Assembly (NCBI GenBank): GCA_016708465.1
Contig: JADJFT010000012.1
Coordinates: 1-57,132 of the forward strand
Reading direction: 5' to 3'
Length of the DNA: 57,132 bases
Source: Rhodanobacteraceae bacterium
GTDB lineage: Bacteria; Pseudomonadota; Gammaproteobacteria; Xanthomonadales; Ahniellaceae
Shown here: positions 1 to 9,306 of the stretch, piece after piece
Position numbering within the stretch: position 1 is the first letter of the stretch
Layout: each line of letters starts with the position of its first letter
Program-made: the position numbers and the translations under genes
The notes under the pieces: model-generated
Databases searched by the model: none
The model's input: only the letters and a program-made list of their open reading frames with translations
Told to the model about the DNA's origin: nothing

Positions 1-3000
1 GCCACCCGCAAAGGAGGTGCGTGTTCAAATGGTGGGCGATGCGCGCAGCAGCGAGCAGCGCGTCGATGAGTGGCTCACCGGTAAGCGTCGTCAGCCATTT
101 GGGAAGGCTTCGCCCGAGTTCATCGCCCAGTTCGCGCTTGCTCGCCTTGATGACGATGTCACGCGACTGGATGTTGTGCGCCGCAAGCGCTGTATGGCCA
201 CGCAGGAGTTCCGCAGTTTCATAGGATTTGGGATCACCGATGTCATAGGGCACCGCTATGGCATCCGGCAACCCATTGATCGCGCGTGCCCGGTGCATGT
301 TCTGAAGTACCGCATCGAGGCGGCTCCAGCTGCCGATCCCGTGCCAGACGATCAACGCGAGCACGAGTCGCGCTCGTGCAGAAATGGGACGGGCGGCCGA
401 CGTCCGTCCATTCAGTGCGTCGACAAAGAAGTGGCCAGGGCAAGGAATGACTCGTAGCCTCCCGCAAACTCCTGGGCGAACGAAGAGGGTTCGACATTGC
501 CCTGGAAGAAATAGGGCGTCCTGGCGATTTTCCAGTGGCGTTCGACGCGCGCAGCGATAATGAATTGCCGCAGTGCATTTACCGTCACGGCAGTCTCGGC
601 GAGGCTCTCACAGTTCTCCGTAAGCGATCGACGCAGGCTGCGCACGTCCTCGGCAGAGAGGTGGCCACCGGACGTCGAGAAGAATTCGGGCGACTGCGCC
701 TCGATGGCGGCTTTCACTCGCTGGGCAATTTCGTCAGCGAGCGAATGTCTTACCTGCTCCAACTCGATGCGGTTTTTTGCCCGCAGCTCATCAATCGACT
801 TTCTGTGGGCGGGCTCAAGGTCAAGCAGCCAGCGTCCCAGCGGCCTGAAGTCCCAAGGCATTTCGACGTCGGACGGCAGCCCGTACAGGGGTTTCCATCC
901 GTCTTCGACGGCAAGCGCCTGCAAATGACGTGCAGTCGTGGCCAGATAGGCCGCCGGATTCATGAACGATTCCACCCCAAACGGCTGGATGCCGAGCTCC
1001 ATGTGGCCAAGCAATGCCTCGATAAATACGGCTGGGCAGTTTTGCTCGCGGAGTCGCGATGCTAGGCGATGCCGAAACGTGTTTGCCGGGGAGAATCCAC
1101 CCGCGGGGTGCGTGCTGCATCATTCCCGCAACCGTCAGCTAGCTGGTTGCCCTTGTTGCACACGAAAGAACATCGGGCCCGCCCCTGTGAGGGACTCTCG
1201 CGCCGCGGCTTGCAGTGGCGCTGGAAGTCGAGCAGTTCGGCGAAGGTATGCAGATGCCGCCCGTAGGCCACCAAGCTCTCGACGAGTACATCGCAGACGG
1301 AACGAGGCGGCCTAAATGGCCTTCGTCCAGCACCTTCTCGCCAAACACCTTGCAACGCCCGGCCAATGAGAAATTTCGAATTGTCAGCGCCCCGACGTTA
1401 TTCTGGGGACGCAACCCGGTCGTCGCGCAGAGCTGCCAAGCCAATGACGACACCAGACTGTTATGGGTTCGAAGCGCTTCACCCAGGTCATCTTCGGCGT
1501 GTCCGTTGGGGCTGGCCCTAAACCTCGGCATGGTCGCCGCAATTGCTTGCCTGTTTGGCATCGATTTGAAGCTTGCTGCCACCGACGAGGCTTGCGTCCG
1601 CGTTCGCGGTGCATTCCCCATAGCCGTGGGCGCTCGTCGCTTTGGCATAGGTTCTGCACCTTGGACTGGCTGCAAGCGACGTAGGTCATCGAGACGTCGG
1701 AGGCGCCGATCAGATCGCCACAGGTGATTTGGCTGAGCGCCAGATCTCTGAGACGAACGCATCAACTCCAAGAGATGAGCCTTGCGAATTCGCGATTGGA
1801 CTCGCGCGCCTCGTCGAACCGGCCCGCCTTTGATGATCCGTCGAACATTTTCGACGAGATCATCCAGAGAGCGCTCGAACCAGAACAGTTCCGAAACCTG
1901 ATGCGTCGCCATGTCTCTGATGAGATCGGAAATCAAAATGGGCAATTGAAGTCTTACCGTCTCTGAAACCGTCCTGACCAGCGCACCGTGCCCGTGTAGT
2001 TCCGGCTTGCATCGACGGTCCGACTCCGGGATCGGGAACACCGGTCCTCCGAATCCCAATGGATGTATCGATGATGGCCTTTCGGAATGGCGCCTCCATG
2101 CGCACGAACGGGACAGTCCAGAGCCGGTCCTCGGTCCATCCAGTGCAGCCAATCAGCAACATCAGAAGGGCGGACTCGGCCGCCATAACGTCGCGCTCAT
2201 CGCTGGCGACACGGCACGCCAAGCCACGCCGGATGCTCCGCTGCATCTCGATACGATTGAGCGCATCCCATTGGTCGCGAGCCCAAAGTCCCTGTCGAAC
2301 ATCCATGAAGGCGTTCCGGGCATGGGCCGCTCGACTGTGAAACGACTCGCTTAGCTTCGCGTCGCCAACCTCGGCGATCACGGTCGCCGTTTGTTCGTCG
2401 ATCGACTCGGCGACCAGAGCTGCGAGGGCTTTGGCAGCAGGGAAGCGGGGAATGGTCGGAACAGAGATGATCTCGGTGTTCGACTCGCCCTCCGCGTCGT
2501 CGATGCCGGGATGCGGCATTGCGACTGGTTCAGTCGCCGGGCGGGCGGGGTGCGGTTGTCTTGGGCCGGCTGGGCTTGGTTTTGAGGATGGCCGAGCTGA
2601 TCGATCGAACCGCGCTGAGCATGGCCTCAGGCAGTGTCCCCACTGACTTTGGGGATCGACTCAGCTGAGCGAGATTCATTGGCAACGACATGTCGCCCAG
2701 AAATGCGACACGGTCGGCGCGCTCTTTCGTTCCCTCATCTCAAAAGTGGCGACGAGAAACTGCGCGAGTGAATTCAGGCTGAGGGCGACACCGAGTTGTC
2801 GCCACTTTGACGAAGCAGGCACCGCCCAAAATCAACGCCGTGAAAATTCGCCAACCGCTTTCGGTCGACGGCACGGGCGGGATTGCGACTGCCCGATAGG
2901 GCGGCGGCAGACCGGCACCGAACAACTCGTTTTCTACCCTTGGACGGAGTGGCGCGATGCACGGTCGCGCCATCCTGCCCTTCCAGCTCCCGGACGAGCC

Positions 3001-3295
3001 CATCTGCTCGGCTTGCCAGCCATTCAGGTCCAGTGCGTCAGCCAGAATGCGCGCCGCTTCGCGCGTTGGCCAGTACGCCGTCATAATTGCGACGCTCGCT
3101 CCTGGCCGCGCCGAGGACGACCGCAAGGCTTCCGGAAGTATCCGGAGACGTGTTTGACGCGGGGGCGGGGGCGGCTGGCATTGCTGGGATGGATCGTAGC
3201 CCGAGCTGTGCCAGAGTCAAATAGTTGCCATGTTGCTGTGACAGGAATTTCAGGTCGCCGGCGCTCTCGGCGCATCTTATTCGCCTATATGTCAC
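1..3295 (-). CDS. Large tyrosine-recombinase-family protein (left copy), frameshifted, C-terminus beyond window
   Basis: This locus reads leftwards from an ATG at 3295 and runs off the window. No single frame is open throughout; I count at least six frame changes (near 3110, 2760, 2560, 2070, 1700-1300, 1120 and 440). Pieced together it matches the large protein at 35434-38818 in order and spacing: an F..A...W / GL / LLI segment about 950 nt from the start, a CGD motif near 1740, a TGLRP box, and then RHRLASRLREQN followed by LLGHMELGI about 2280 nt from the start. The last two resemble the box II and GH motifs of tyrosine recombinases. I see no convincing Tyr nucleophile at the usual distance after GH. 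The start lies about 110 bp from an att copy. The homology to the other copy is seen; a recombinase role is inferred. Confidence 0.65.
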
Positions 3296-3362
3296 ACTAT
3301 TTGCACTTTTGCATGTTCTATCTTATTGATACACAACACAATGATGTGATCGTGCGTCTATC

Positions 3363-3378
3363 TACATATATTTATGTA
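3363..3378. promoter_or_regulatory. AT-rich palindrome next to att, shared by both island ends
   Basis: TACATATATTTATGTA has 6-bp inverted arms around TATT. It lies in the AT-rich gap between the large recombinase gene and the att copy. An almost identical sequence (one base different) sits at 39010-39025 in the same position at the other island end. It may be an operator or a recombinase core-flanking site. Confidence 0.4.
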
Positions 3379-3404
3379 TTCCTGCATATGCGAACTTTTA
3401 GGCT

Positions 3405-3455
3405 CTCATAATGCCGAGGTCGGTGGTTCGAGTCCACCTATAGCCACCAACAAAT
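3405..3455 (+). repeat. Attachment-site copy 1: 3' half of a CAU-anticodon tRNA gene
   Basis: A 51-bp sequence is repeated exactly at 39042-39092. It contains an anticodon loop with CAT, the 3' anticodon-stem strand TGCCG, a T-arm (GGTGG-TTCGAGT-CCACC), the acceptor strand TATAGCC, and A-CCA ending near 3449. The acceptor strand implies a tRNA starting GGCTATA, as in elongator tRNA-Met, although tRNA-Ile(CAU) is not excluded. The 5' half is absent here, so this is not a functional tRNA gene. It is the 3' fragment left by site-specific integration at a tRNA gene that must lie to the left of the window. Confidence 0.85.
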
Positions 3456-3519
3456 TCATGAATGAAATCAAGGCCTTGCCGGCGCAATCGGTGAGGCCTT
3501 TTTCGTTGGGCGGAGGCTT

Positions 3520-3611
3520 TGTGCCATGTCTGTGCCATGTGCTGTGCCATCCACTTGGTCGAGAGAAGCCCGGTCGGGCGCACTTATGACCTTGGCACTC
3601 CGTGCCATGTG
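3520..3611. repeat. Direct repeats TGTGCCAT beside att copy 1 (putative integrase arm sites)
   Basis: The motif (T/C)GTGCCAT occurs at about 3520, 3531, 3543 and 3602, with an inverted TGGCAC at about 3593. The first three are 11-12 bp apart, one helical turn. Short repeats at this spacing between an att core and an integrase gene are typical of arm-type integrase binding sites; that role is inferred from position. Confidence 0.5.
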
Positions 3612-3705
3612 AATCATCGCAGGGCATCGTGTATTCACCGACGCATCATCGATCTGTAAACGCCGAATGCCAAAGGCCCATCAGCAATATTTCGCACGTC
3701 TTTGC

Positions 3706-3936
3706 TTACGAAGCTGACTGGTCGGGTACGTACTCGACCAAGTCCTCGACTCGACACCCAAAGTAAGCGCACAACCGCTCAAGGGTGTCGGAACGAACAA
3801 CTGTTCCGTGATTGAGCATCCTGGACAGCGTGATTCGGCCAATTCCCGTTGTTTCGGCGATTTCAAGCAACGAAATCCTTCGGCGCTCCTTGAACTCCAG
3901 ATCCGCGATGCATTCTTTGAGCTTGAACCTGAGCAT
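3706..3936 (-). CDS. Cro/CI-type (XRE) repressor of the island
   Basis: A 76-aa single-domain DNA-binding protein. The helix-turn-helix is at about residues 22-42 (SLLEIAETTGIGRITLSRML), followed by the usual TLERLCAYFGCRVEDLVEY end of small XRE proteins. It is transcribed away from the excisionase-like gene and integrase, with about 135 bp of AT-rich, repeat-laden DNA between them. That is the standard layout of an island repressor controlling divergent excisionase/integrase expression. It probably represses its own promoter as well. Length and fold are normal and there are no frame problems. Confidence 0.8.
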   Translation of the reverse strand: MLRFKLKECIADLEFKERRRISLLEIAETTGIGRITLSRMLNHGTVVRSDTLERLCAYFGCRVEDLVEYVPDQSAS

Positions 3937-3960
3937 GAACCTGAATCCGAGGTGAATGTA

Positions 3961-4050
3961 ATACGATTCAAATGTATCGTATATGATTCAAATAGCGGAT
4001 TGCATGATACATATATGGCGTGAATCGTATTTGATTCATTCACGCCATAT
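3961..4050. promoter_or_regulatory. Divergent promoter/operator region with repeats
   Basis: Two direct copies of TA(C/T)GATTCAAAT begin 20 bp apart (about 3963 and 3983). They are followed by a perfect 13-bp inverted repeat, ATATGGCGTGAAT at 4013-4025 and its complement at 4038-4050. The region is AT-rich compared with its neighbours and lies between the XRE repressor and the excisionase-like gene. These are probable operator sites for the repressor. Confidence 0.55.
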
Positions 4051-4070
4051 ACGAAACAAGGGGACCGCAA

Positions 4071-4307
4071 ATGAACCAAACGTACCTTACCACTGATCAA
4101 TTGGCTGATCGCATTCATTACGACGCTCGGACGATCCGTACACGGCTCAAGGACGCCGTTCTGCTGGAAGGGGTTCACTACATTCGACCCTTTGGCGGCC
4201 GCAAGTTGCTCTTCATTTGGGAGGCGATTCAGCGAGATATCGCGACCGCTTCCGCGGCAAGGGCGCCGCTGATTCCCATGGCAAGCGGGGCGATTGCACA
4301 TGGCTAA
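4071..4307 (+). CDS. Excisionase/AlpA-like small DNA-binding protein
   Basis: 78 aa. The sequence YLTTDQLADRIHYDARTIRT, followed by a GVHYIRPFGGRKLLF stretch, is the winged-helix pattern of small proteins encoded just before DUF3596-type integrases in proteobacterial islands. AGGGG lies about 8 nt before the ATG. Its last codons overlap the integrase start (ATG at 4300, stop at 4305-4307), so the two are translationally coupled. Likely role: directionality factor or activator for the integrase. The family assignment is from pattern recall, not from a search. Confidence 0.7.
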   Translation: MNQTYLTTDQLADRIHYDARTIRTRLKDAVLLEGVHYIRPFGGRKLLFIWEAIQRDIATASAARAPLIPMASGAIAHG

Positions 4308-5607
4308 AGTTCGAGTGCGCAAGGAAACCGGCACCCTCTTCATTGACTTCTTTTACCGCGGCGTTCGCTGTCGTGAACAGACCTTGCTCGTGGACAACGC
4401 CGACAACCGCAAGAAGGTCCAGTCGCTGCTCAATCGAGTTCTGAAGGAGATCGCGAACGGCAGCTTTGACTATGCGGCCACATTTCCCGGTAGCGCTAAG
4501 GCCACCTCCATAGCGAGCAAGAAATTAGCAACCAGCTCGCCATTGTCGGCAGCGGTGGCCGCTTCGTTGCCGGGCGCGGCCGTATCGACGCCCAAGTTCG
4601 CAGATTTCACCGAAGTGTGGTTCGCTGAAATGACGCCGCAATGGCGGCGGTCGCACCGTACTTGCGTGCGCGACGTGCTCGACAAGCACATCGTCCCGGC
4701 CTTCGGTGAGCGTCAGGTCAGTTCAGTCACCAAGGCCGACGTGCTGGCATTTCGCGCGCATCTGGCGAAGCTGCCGGGCCGCAAGTCTGAAACGCTGACT
4801 CCGGGGCGCATCAACAAGATCATGTGTTTTCTGCGCCAGATCCTCAACGAGGCGGCCGACCGGTTCGAATTCACGCCGGCGTTTCGCAAGGTGAAGCCGC
4901 TGAAGATGAAGAAGAGCGACGTGCATCCGTTTTCGATGGATGAAGTGCAGCGCATTCTGGACACGATTCGCGCCGACTACCGCAACTACATGACGACGCG
5001 ATTCTTCACCGGGATGCGCACCGGTGAAATCAACGGCCTGAAGTGGAAGTACATCGACTTTGAGCGCAACCTGATCCTCGTTCGGGAAACCCTAGTCGAA
5101 GGCGAGGCCGAGGAAGGCACCAAGACCGAGTCTTCGCAGCGCGACATCCCGATGCTGCCCATGGTCCGTGCTGCGATAGACGCGCAGTTCAAGGACCGAG
5201 ATCCTGAATGCCCATGGGTGTTTTCGACCCGAACTGGCGGCCCGATCGACGGGCACAACTTCACGAATCGCATCTGGTATCCGCTGTTGCGCTTTCTGGA
5301 GCTGGAGAAGCGCCGCCCGTACCAGACCCGCCATACGGCGGCGACGCTGATGCTGGCCGCTGGCGAAAGTCCGGAATGGATCGCGATGGTGCTCGGTCAC
5401 GCCAACACGTCGATGCTGTTCCGCGTGTATTCGCGCTTCGTGCCGAACCTGACGCGACAAGACGGTCAGGCATTCGTCGGACTGGTCAATCGTGCGAACA
5501 CGCCGCCCGCGCAGCCGACCAAAGCCGACGAGGCGCTGATCAAGAAGCTCAAGTCCCTCGCGCCAAACGAGCTGAAGAAACTGCTCGCCATGGCCGACTC
5601 CCGATAA
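4300..5607 (+). CDS. Site-specific tyrosine integrase of the island
   Basis: 435 aa starting at the ATG at 4300 (a TTG two codons upstream is also open, but the ATG overlaps the preceding gene as expected for coupling). The N-terminal 60 residues look like the arm-DNA-binding domain (DUF3596 type), then a SAM-like core-binding domain, then the catalytic domain. The catalytic residues are visible: Arg in GMRTGEI, Lys in TKTESSQRDIPML, box II as YQTRHTAATL (Tyr instead of the first His, as in this subfamily), GH in VLGHANTSML, and the nucleophile in FRVYSRF. It lies about 850 bp from att copy 1, next to candidate arm sites, so it most likely catalyses integration at the tRNA site. Confidence 0.92.
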   Translation: MAKVRVRKETGTLFIDFFYRGVRCREQTLLVDNADNRKKVQSLLNRVLKEIANGSFDYAATFPGSAKATSIASKKLATSSPLSAAVAASLPGAAVSTPKFADFTEVWFAEMTPQWRRSHRTCVRDVLDKHIVPAFGERQVSSVTKADVLAFRAHLAKLPGRKSETLTPGRINKIMCFLRQILNEAADRFEFTPAFRKVKPLKMKKSDVHPFSMDEVQRILDTIRADYRNYMTTRFFTGMRTGEINGLKWKYIDFERNLILVRETLVEGEAEEGTKTESSQRDIPMLPMVRAAIDAQFKDRDPECPWVFSTRTGGPIDGHNFTNRIWYPLLRFLELEKRRPYQTRHTAATLMLAAGESPEWIAMVLGHANTSMLFRVYSRFVPNLTRQDGQAFVGLVNRANTPPAQPTKADEALIKKLKSLAPNELKKLLAMADSR

Positions 5608-5626
5608 TCCTGCAAGGAGCGCATCA

Positions 5627-6469
5627 ATGTCCGCGAATCCCCTTCCTGCGTCCATCTATCAGTTCCCCGCAGTCATCAAGCCGCTGTCCTCCGTCGACAG
5701 CCAAGGCGGCTGGCGCATCCGCATCTATTCAGCGAATGGCGAATTCGACGCATTCAGCTGGATGCCTAGCCATACCTATGAGGTCCTCTACGGGCGCGTG
5801 CTGACCGGCCTCGTGACCGTCGGTTCGCTCGAGCCCGAAGGTGGTCACTGCGTCTATGCTGCGCTCGGGTTCAAGTACGACGATCACATGGCGCTCGACG
5901 CCATCGTGTCGCCGGAGACCTGTCCGATCTACGGCGTTGCCGAACAGATTCTGGGTCTGATCGCGCAGATCAGCTCGTCCGCACTCCGGCGCTTTGTCGA
6001 GCATGCGCTGACCCTCGACGGCGCATTCCCCCACTTTTGGACTTGCCCCGCGTCGCTGCGGGATCACCACGCGCAGGCCGGTGGACTCGCGCTGCACTCA
6101 CTGGAGGTCGCGACGATGGTGGCCTCGGCCGCAAACCTGTCGACGGAGATGCGCGAAATTGGCGTGGTCATGGCACTGCTCCATGACCTCGGAAAGGTTT
6201 GGGCGTATGAGGACGGGTCTGAAACCCGCGAGGCGCAAGTGCTTGGGCACGAGCGCATCGCCTACAACCGGCTGGCCTCGGCGTTCGCCGAACTCCTGCA
6301 GGAAGATGAGTCACTCGGCTTGACGATGCAGGCGCTGCTCGGCGGCGAGTGGCGAAACGGTGCCCGGAAGAAGCGACTCGCGATCGGCAGCGTGGTGAAC
6401 GCGTTCGATCAGATGAGTTGCGAGAATGCGCGAACCCGACGTGCATCGCGGGGCGCGGATGCACAATGA
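5627..6469 (+). CDS. HD-domain protein (TraI_2/MobH relaxase-like), possibly truncated
   Basis: 280 aa, 19 bp after the integrase. Metal-binding HD motifs are clear: DHHAQAGGLALHSLEVA at about residues 145-161, LLHDLGKVW at about 185, and GHERIAYNRLA at about 206. HD proteins with the pattern H..AGGLL.HSLEVA include the TraI_2 domain of MobH relaxases of integrative conjugative elements and stand-alone phosphohydrolase-like relatives beside integrases. MobH relaxases are much longer, and the last residues here (SCENARTRRASRGADAQ) look out of register, so the 3' end may be lost at the junction with the next cassette. Either a mobilisation remnant or an island-borne HD protein. Confidence 0.65.
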   Translation: MSANPLPASIYQFPAVIKPLSSVDSQGGWRIRIYSANGEFDAFSWMPSHTYEVLYGRVLTGLVTVGSLEPEGGHCVYAALGFKYDDHMALDAIVSPETCPIYGVAEQILGLIAQISSSALRRFVEHALTLDGAFPHFWTCPASLRDHHAQAGGLALHSLEVATMVASAANLSTEMREIGVVMALLHDLGKVWAYEDGSETREAQVLGHERIAYNRLASAFAELLQEDESLGLTMQALLGGEWRNGARKKRLAIGSVVNAFDQMSCENARTRRASRGADAQ

Positions 6470-6507
6470 CAACGTGCGAATGGCGGGCGATTCTCCGCAA
6501 TTGCCCG

Positions 6508-6801
6508 TCAGGCCCGCCCCGTCCGAGATCTGCGCAAGCTCGTTGCGGGTTTGTCCGCAGCCTCGATACGTTGCTCGAAGTCCCGAACCAACTTGGGCAG
6601 CGTCGATCCGATGGCGGCGCACCAATCCCGCAACTGCACGAGGTCCAGCCGGCGCTGTCCGCGCTCGACATCGCTGACAAAGGACTGGGCGCGCCCGAGT
6701 TGTTCCGACAACTGCGCCTGAGTCAGGTCTGCCGCGACCCGGGAATCTCGCAGCAGTTCGATCAGCAATTGGGTTTCGGGTCGATGAAGCGTCTTTGACA
6801 T
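6508..6801 (-). CDS. XRE-family regulator of cassette 1
   Basis: 97 aa. The HTH is at about residues 20-48 (VAADLTQAQLSEQLGRAQSF followed by SDVERGQRRL), the SinR/HipB-like pattern. It is nearly identical to the regulator at 21160-21453. It is divergent from the secreted-protein gene starting at 6938, and a TAGATAT-N9-ATATCTA palindrome (6832-6854) lies between them, probably its operator. The very conserved copy at 21 kb, with its whole neighbourhood, shows this is one unit. Confidence 0.85.
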   Translation of the reverse strand: MSKTLHRPETQLLIELLRDSRVAADLTQAQLSEQLGRAQSFVSDVERGQRRLDLVQLRDWCAAIGSTLPKLVRDFEQRIEAADKPATSLRRSRTGRA

Positions 6802-6831
6802 GGCCGCCGGTCTCGAATGGCGGCCACAACC

Positions 6832-6854
6832 TAGATATGATTTTGGGATATCTA
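6832..6854. promoter_or_regulatory. Operator palindrome of cassette 1
   Basis: TAGATAT (6832-6838) and its inverted copy ATATCTA (6848-6854), separated by 9 bp. The same sequence with identical spacer is found at 21484-21506 in front of the paralogous cassette. Conservation of a non-coding palindrome next to an XRE gene points to the repressor binding site. Confidence 0.65.
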
Positions 6855-6937
6855 AAAAACAGATTCACCGGAGACGCCGGAAACCGCACGGCGGCGAACC
6901 GAGACTCCGGGCACAACCAATTAATGACTACTTGGGG

Positions 6938-8285
6938 ATGACGATGAAGAAGATTTTGCTCGCCATGCTGCTTGGCGCATCAGCTGTATCTGCGCAGGAA
7001 CTTGCGATCGATCCACCCTTGACCAAGGACGAAAAGCGCGCGCTGAAGGACATGCGTGAGCAATGGGCGGAGGCGGACATGCCGGCGATGACGACCGAGC
7101 AGGAGATCGCCATGATCAAGAACATGCGCGATACCCAGATTCGCATGATGGGCCAGGCGATGGGAATGCGCCGCGCTCTGGAATCCGGTGCGATGCAAGG
7201 ACAGCTCGCCCAGTCTCCGGTACAGGCGCAGGATTCACCGTTGTCGCAGCCCACTGCCGAGCCCACGGTCGCCAAGGAAGATCTGGCGACCGCTTACGAG
7301 CAACGGTCGGCGTCGACTCGTTTCACCCGCTTCGAGCGCAAGGGCGATGGATTCCTCGCGAACGGCCAGGTCTTCATCGACATCGACGGCAAAGTGAAGC
7401 AGTTCGGTGCCGATCCAATGACGGGACGCGTGACCTATTTCGTCGATGTCGGCAATGGCGATCTGCTGGTCAAGCACCACAACATCAATAGCGACCTTGA
7501 GCCGATCTTGATTGGCCGAATTGCCCTGCGCGGTGATCGGGCTGACTTTCGTGCGGTGAGTGGCGAGACCGCAGGCGGCGAGTCTGTGGTGCCTGTCAGC
7601 GACGGACTGATCGTGACCCGCAAGGAGAGCATTGCGCGCTATTCGATCGGTAAGGGTGCGAAGGCCTTCGCTGTCCCCGACGGTTTCAATGTCGCCCCGC
7701 TCCAGAACGGAGACGTGTCCGGAACCGGTTACGTTTTGATCGAACGGATTCCGCAAGAGGAAGTTTCGTTCAAGGAGATCGGCAAGTCCGTGGGCCACCT
7801 CTTTGGCAAGCGGGACGACACTCAGGACTATGCGCTGTTGCATATCGAGACCGGCAAGACCGGCGGGCTGTTTCTGTCCGATGAGGGCAAGTCGGTCGGG
7901 CAGGGCACCGGTTGCGTGCGCCAGAACGACTTCGTGAACAAGTGCAGTGGCTGGCGCTCGTGGGGATTCGATCTGGGAAACCGACGGTCGGCCGAATTAC
8001 TCCCACTACTTCTGGGCACTGACGTGGGTTCAGACCAAGTTCGGCCCGCTCGCCATCGCCAAGGAAGACGGCACGCGCGAGGTCAATGTGATCGCGCTGG
8101 ACTCCAGGGAGAGGTTCAACGCCTTCAAGCGCAAGCTCGGCATTCTCTGGTTCGCGGTAGAGCCCAAGGAAGATGGTGGCCTCAGCATGGAAGCCCAACT
8201 CGCATTCAAGCGCCACACGATCGAGGACGTTGGACAAGTGCTCGATGGTTCGCTGGCCTCGGCCAGTGAAGCGAAGGACAACTAA
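6938..8285 (+). CDS. Secreted protein of cassette 1, one frameshift
   Basis: About 448 aa. The start is ATG 6938 (MTMKK; ATG 6944 also possible) after a CTTGGGG stretch; the signal peptide is KKILLAMLLGASAVSA with cleavage before QEL. Residues 20-60 are charged and helical, then comes a Gln/Pro-rich linker and a large beta-rich domain. A one-base insertion at about 7967 (GTGGGGATTC where the paralogue at 21.7 kb has GTGGGAGTC) moves the last 105 residues to another frame; reading on in that frame restores the paralogue's ending. I do not recognise the family. It is followed 4 bp later by a lipoprotein gene, so both probably act in the envelope. Confidence 0.8.
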
Positions 8286-8289
8286 TGCC

Positions 8290-8637
8290 ATGACCCGAAA
8301 CATTCATGTCGTCACGACTCCGGCCGTCCTCTCAATCCTCGTTGGCTGCAACAAGCCGACCTCAGTGAGTCCGATTTCACAGGACGATCCTTCGACGCTC
8401 AGCCAAGGCGAGTACTGCGAGGCACAGGAGATGGCTGCGCCCGCACACTGCAAGCCCGGTCAGCGCATCGTCTTCCTGCCCAGCCGCTTCGGCAACGTGC
8501 AATTGCCGGTGATCTTCGCCGCCGCAAATTGCGATCTGCGATACAGCGTCGTCTTGACCAATGGCGGCGTGACCTGCGTCTTCATGCAGGTGAAAGCTGC
8601 TGAGGCGCCGGCGACGGAAGCTTCAGCAGCAGAATGA
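8290..8637 (+). CDS. Small lipoprotein of cassette 1
   Basis: 115 aa. A signal peptide ends in the lipobox ILVGC (Cys at about residue 18), so the mature protein is predicted to be lipidated. The mature part has conserved Cys in GEYCEAQ, AHCKPG, ANCDLRY and VTCVF, and a core FLPSRFG motif that is identical in the paralogue at 23091-23435. Four Cys suggest two disulfides in the periplasm. It lies directly downstream of the secreted protein gene and is surely co-transcribed. No family name recognised. Confidence 0.8.
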   Translation: MTRNIHVVTTPAVLSILVGCNKPTSVSPISQDDPSTLSQGEYCEAQEMAAPAHCKPGQRIVFLPSRFGNVQLPVIFAAANCDLRYSVVLTNGGVTCVFMQVKAAEAPATEASAAE

Positions 8638-8676
8638 GCGCAATAAACAGAATTTCGCTCCTGAACGCTCTGGACC

Positions 8677-9306
8677 TTGGTCACTCGAAGTCACGGGGGG
8701 CGTCGCAGTGCGGCTGATCGGCTGGAACAGCAGTTGATCGCCGATCGGTTCCTGACGGAACCTCAGATGGAAGACCTCCTATTCGCATACGGCATCAACT
8801 GGCCCTCCTACGCACTGCCCATGGAGCGTTTGGCAGAGTGCTTTGGCGTCCAACTGACGAGGAGCTACTCGCGGCCGACGGTCCGGGGTGGCGCCTCGCT
8901 CGGCTTTCGCTCAGTGGCACGGCCAGACGCGGTTCACATGCTCATCGAGTTGAAACGGCTGGGCTTGCCCATCGAGCCCCGATCGCTCGTAACGGCGCTC
9001 GTCGACCACGTGGCGGACGCAAGGACGCTTAGTGCCAGCGAACTTTCTGCCTACTGCTATCGCTGTCAACGCGACAAATGGCCGCCGCGCACGATTGGCT
9101 CCGAAGGTCGAACCAACCGTTCGAACGCGATCCGGGAAACTCACCGAACAGCGACTGGTTACACCGTCGAGTTCTGGCGCGACGCCGACCGAATTCCTCG
9201 CGAGATGACCGTGCGCGCACCGCGGTATCGAAGGCCGCGCCGGCAGATCGATGCGACTCTGCCCGGAGTGCGCCTTCGAGTACACCCAGGGCGATCCGGA
9301 TTCTAG
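8677..9306 (+). CDS. Hypothetical protein, probably frameshifted at the end
   Basis: Up to about residue 145 this frame looks like a real soluble protein (LIADRFLTEPQMEDLLFAYG, VHMLIELKRLGLPIEPRSLV). Beyond that it becomes Arg/Pro-rich and overlaps the start of the next gene, which suggests a frame change or an end near 9120. There are two Cys in SAYCYRCQRDKW. No domain recognised. It lies just upstream of, and in the same direction as, the acetyltransferase-like gene at 9251. Confidence 0.4.
   Translation: MVTRSHGGRRSAADRLEQQLIADRFLTEPQMEDLLFAYGINWPSYALPMERLAECFGVQLTRSYSRPTVRGGASLGFRSVARPDAVHMLIELKRLGLPIEPRSLVTALVDHVADARTLSASELSAYCYRCQRDKWPPRTIGSEGRTNRSNAIRETHRTATGYTVEFWRDADRIPREMTVRAPRYRRPRRQIDATLPGVRLRVHPGRSGF

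Noticed and set aside
3405..3455. Functional tRNA gene
   Set aside because: No 5' acceptor strand, D-arm or complete anticodon stem upstream at either copy.
3406..3627. Minus-strand frames across the tRNA fragment (with VAIGGLEPPTSAL)
   Set aside because: This peptide is a well-known artefact of translating the antisense strand of a tRNA 3' end; no gene.
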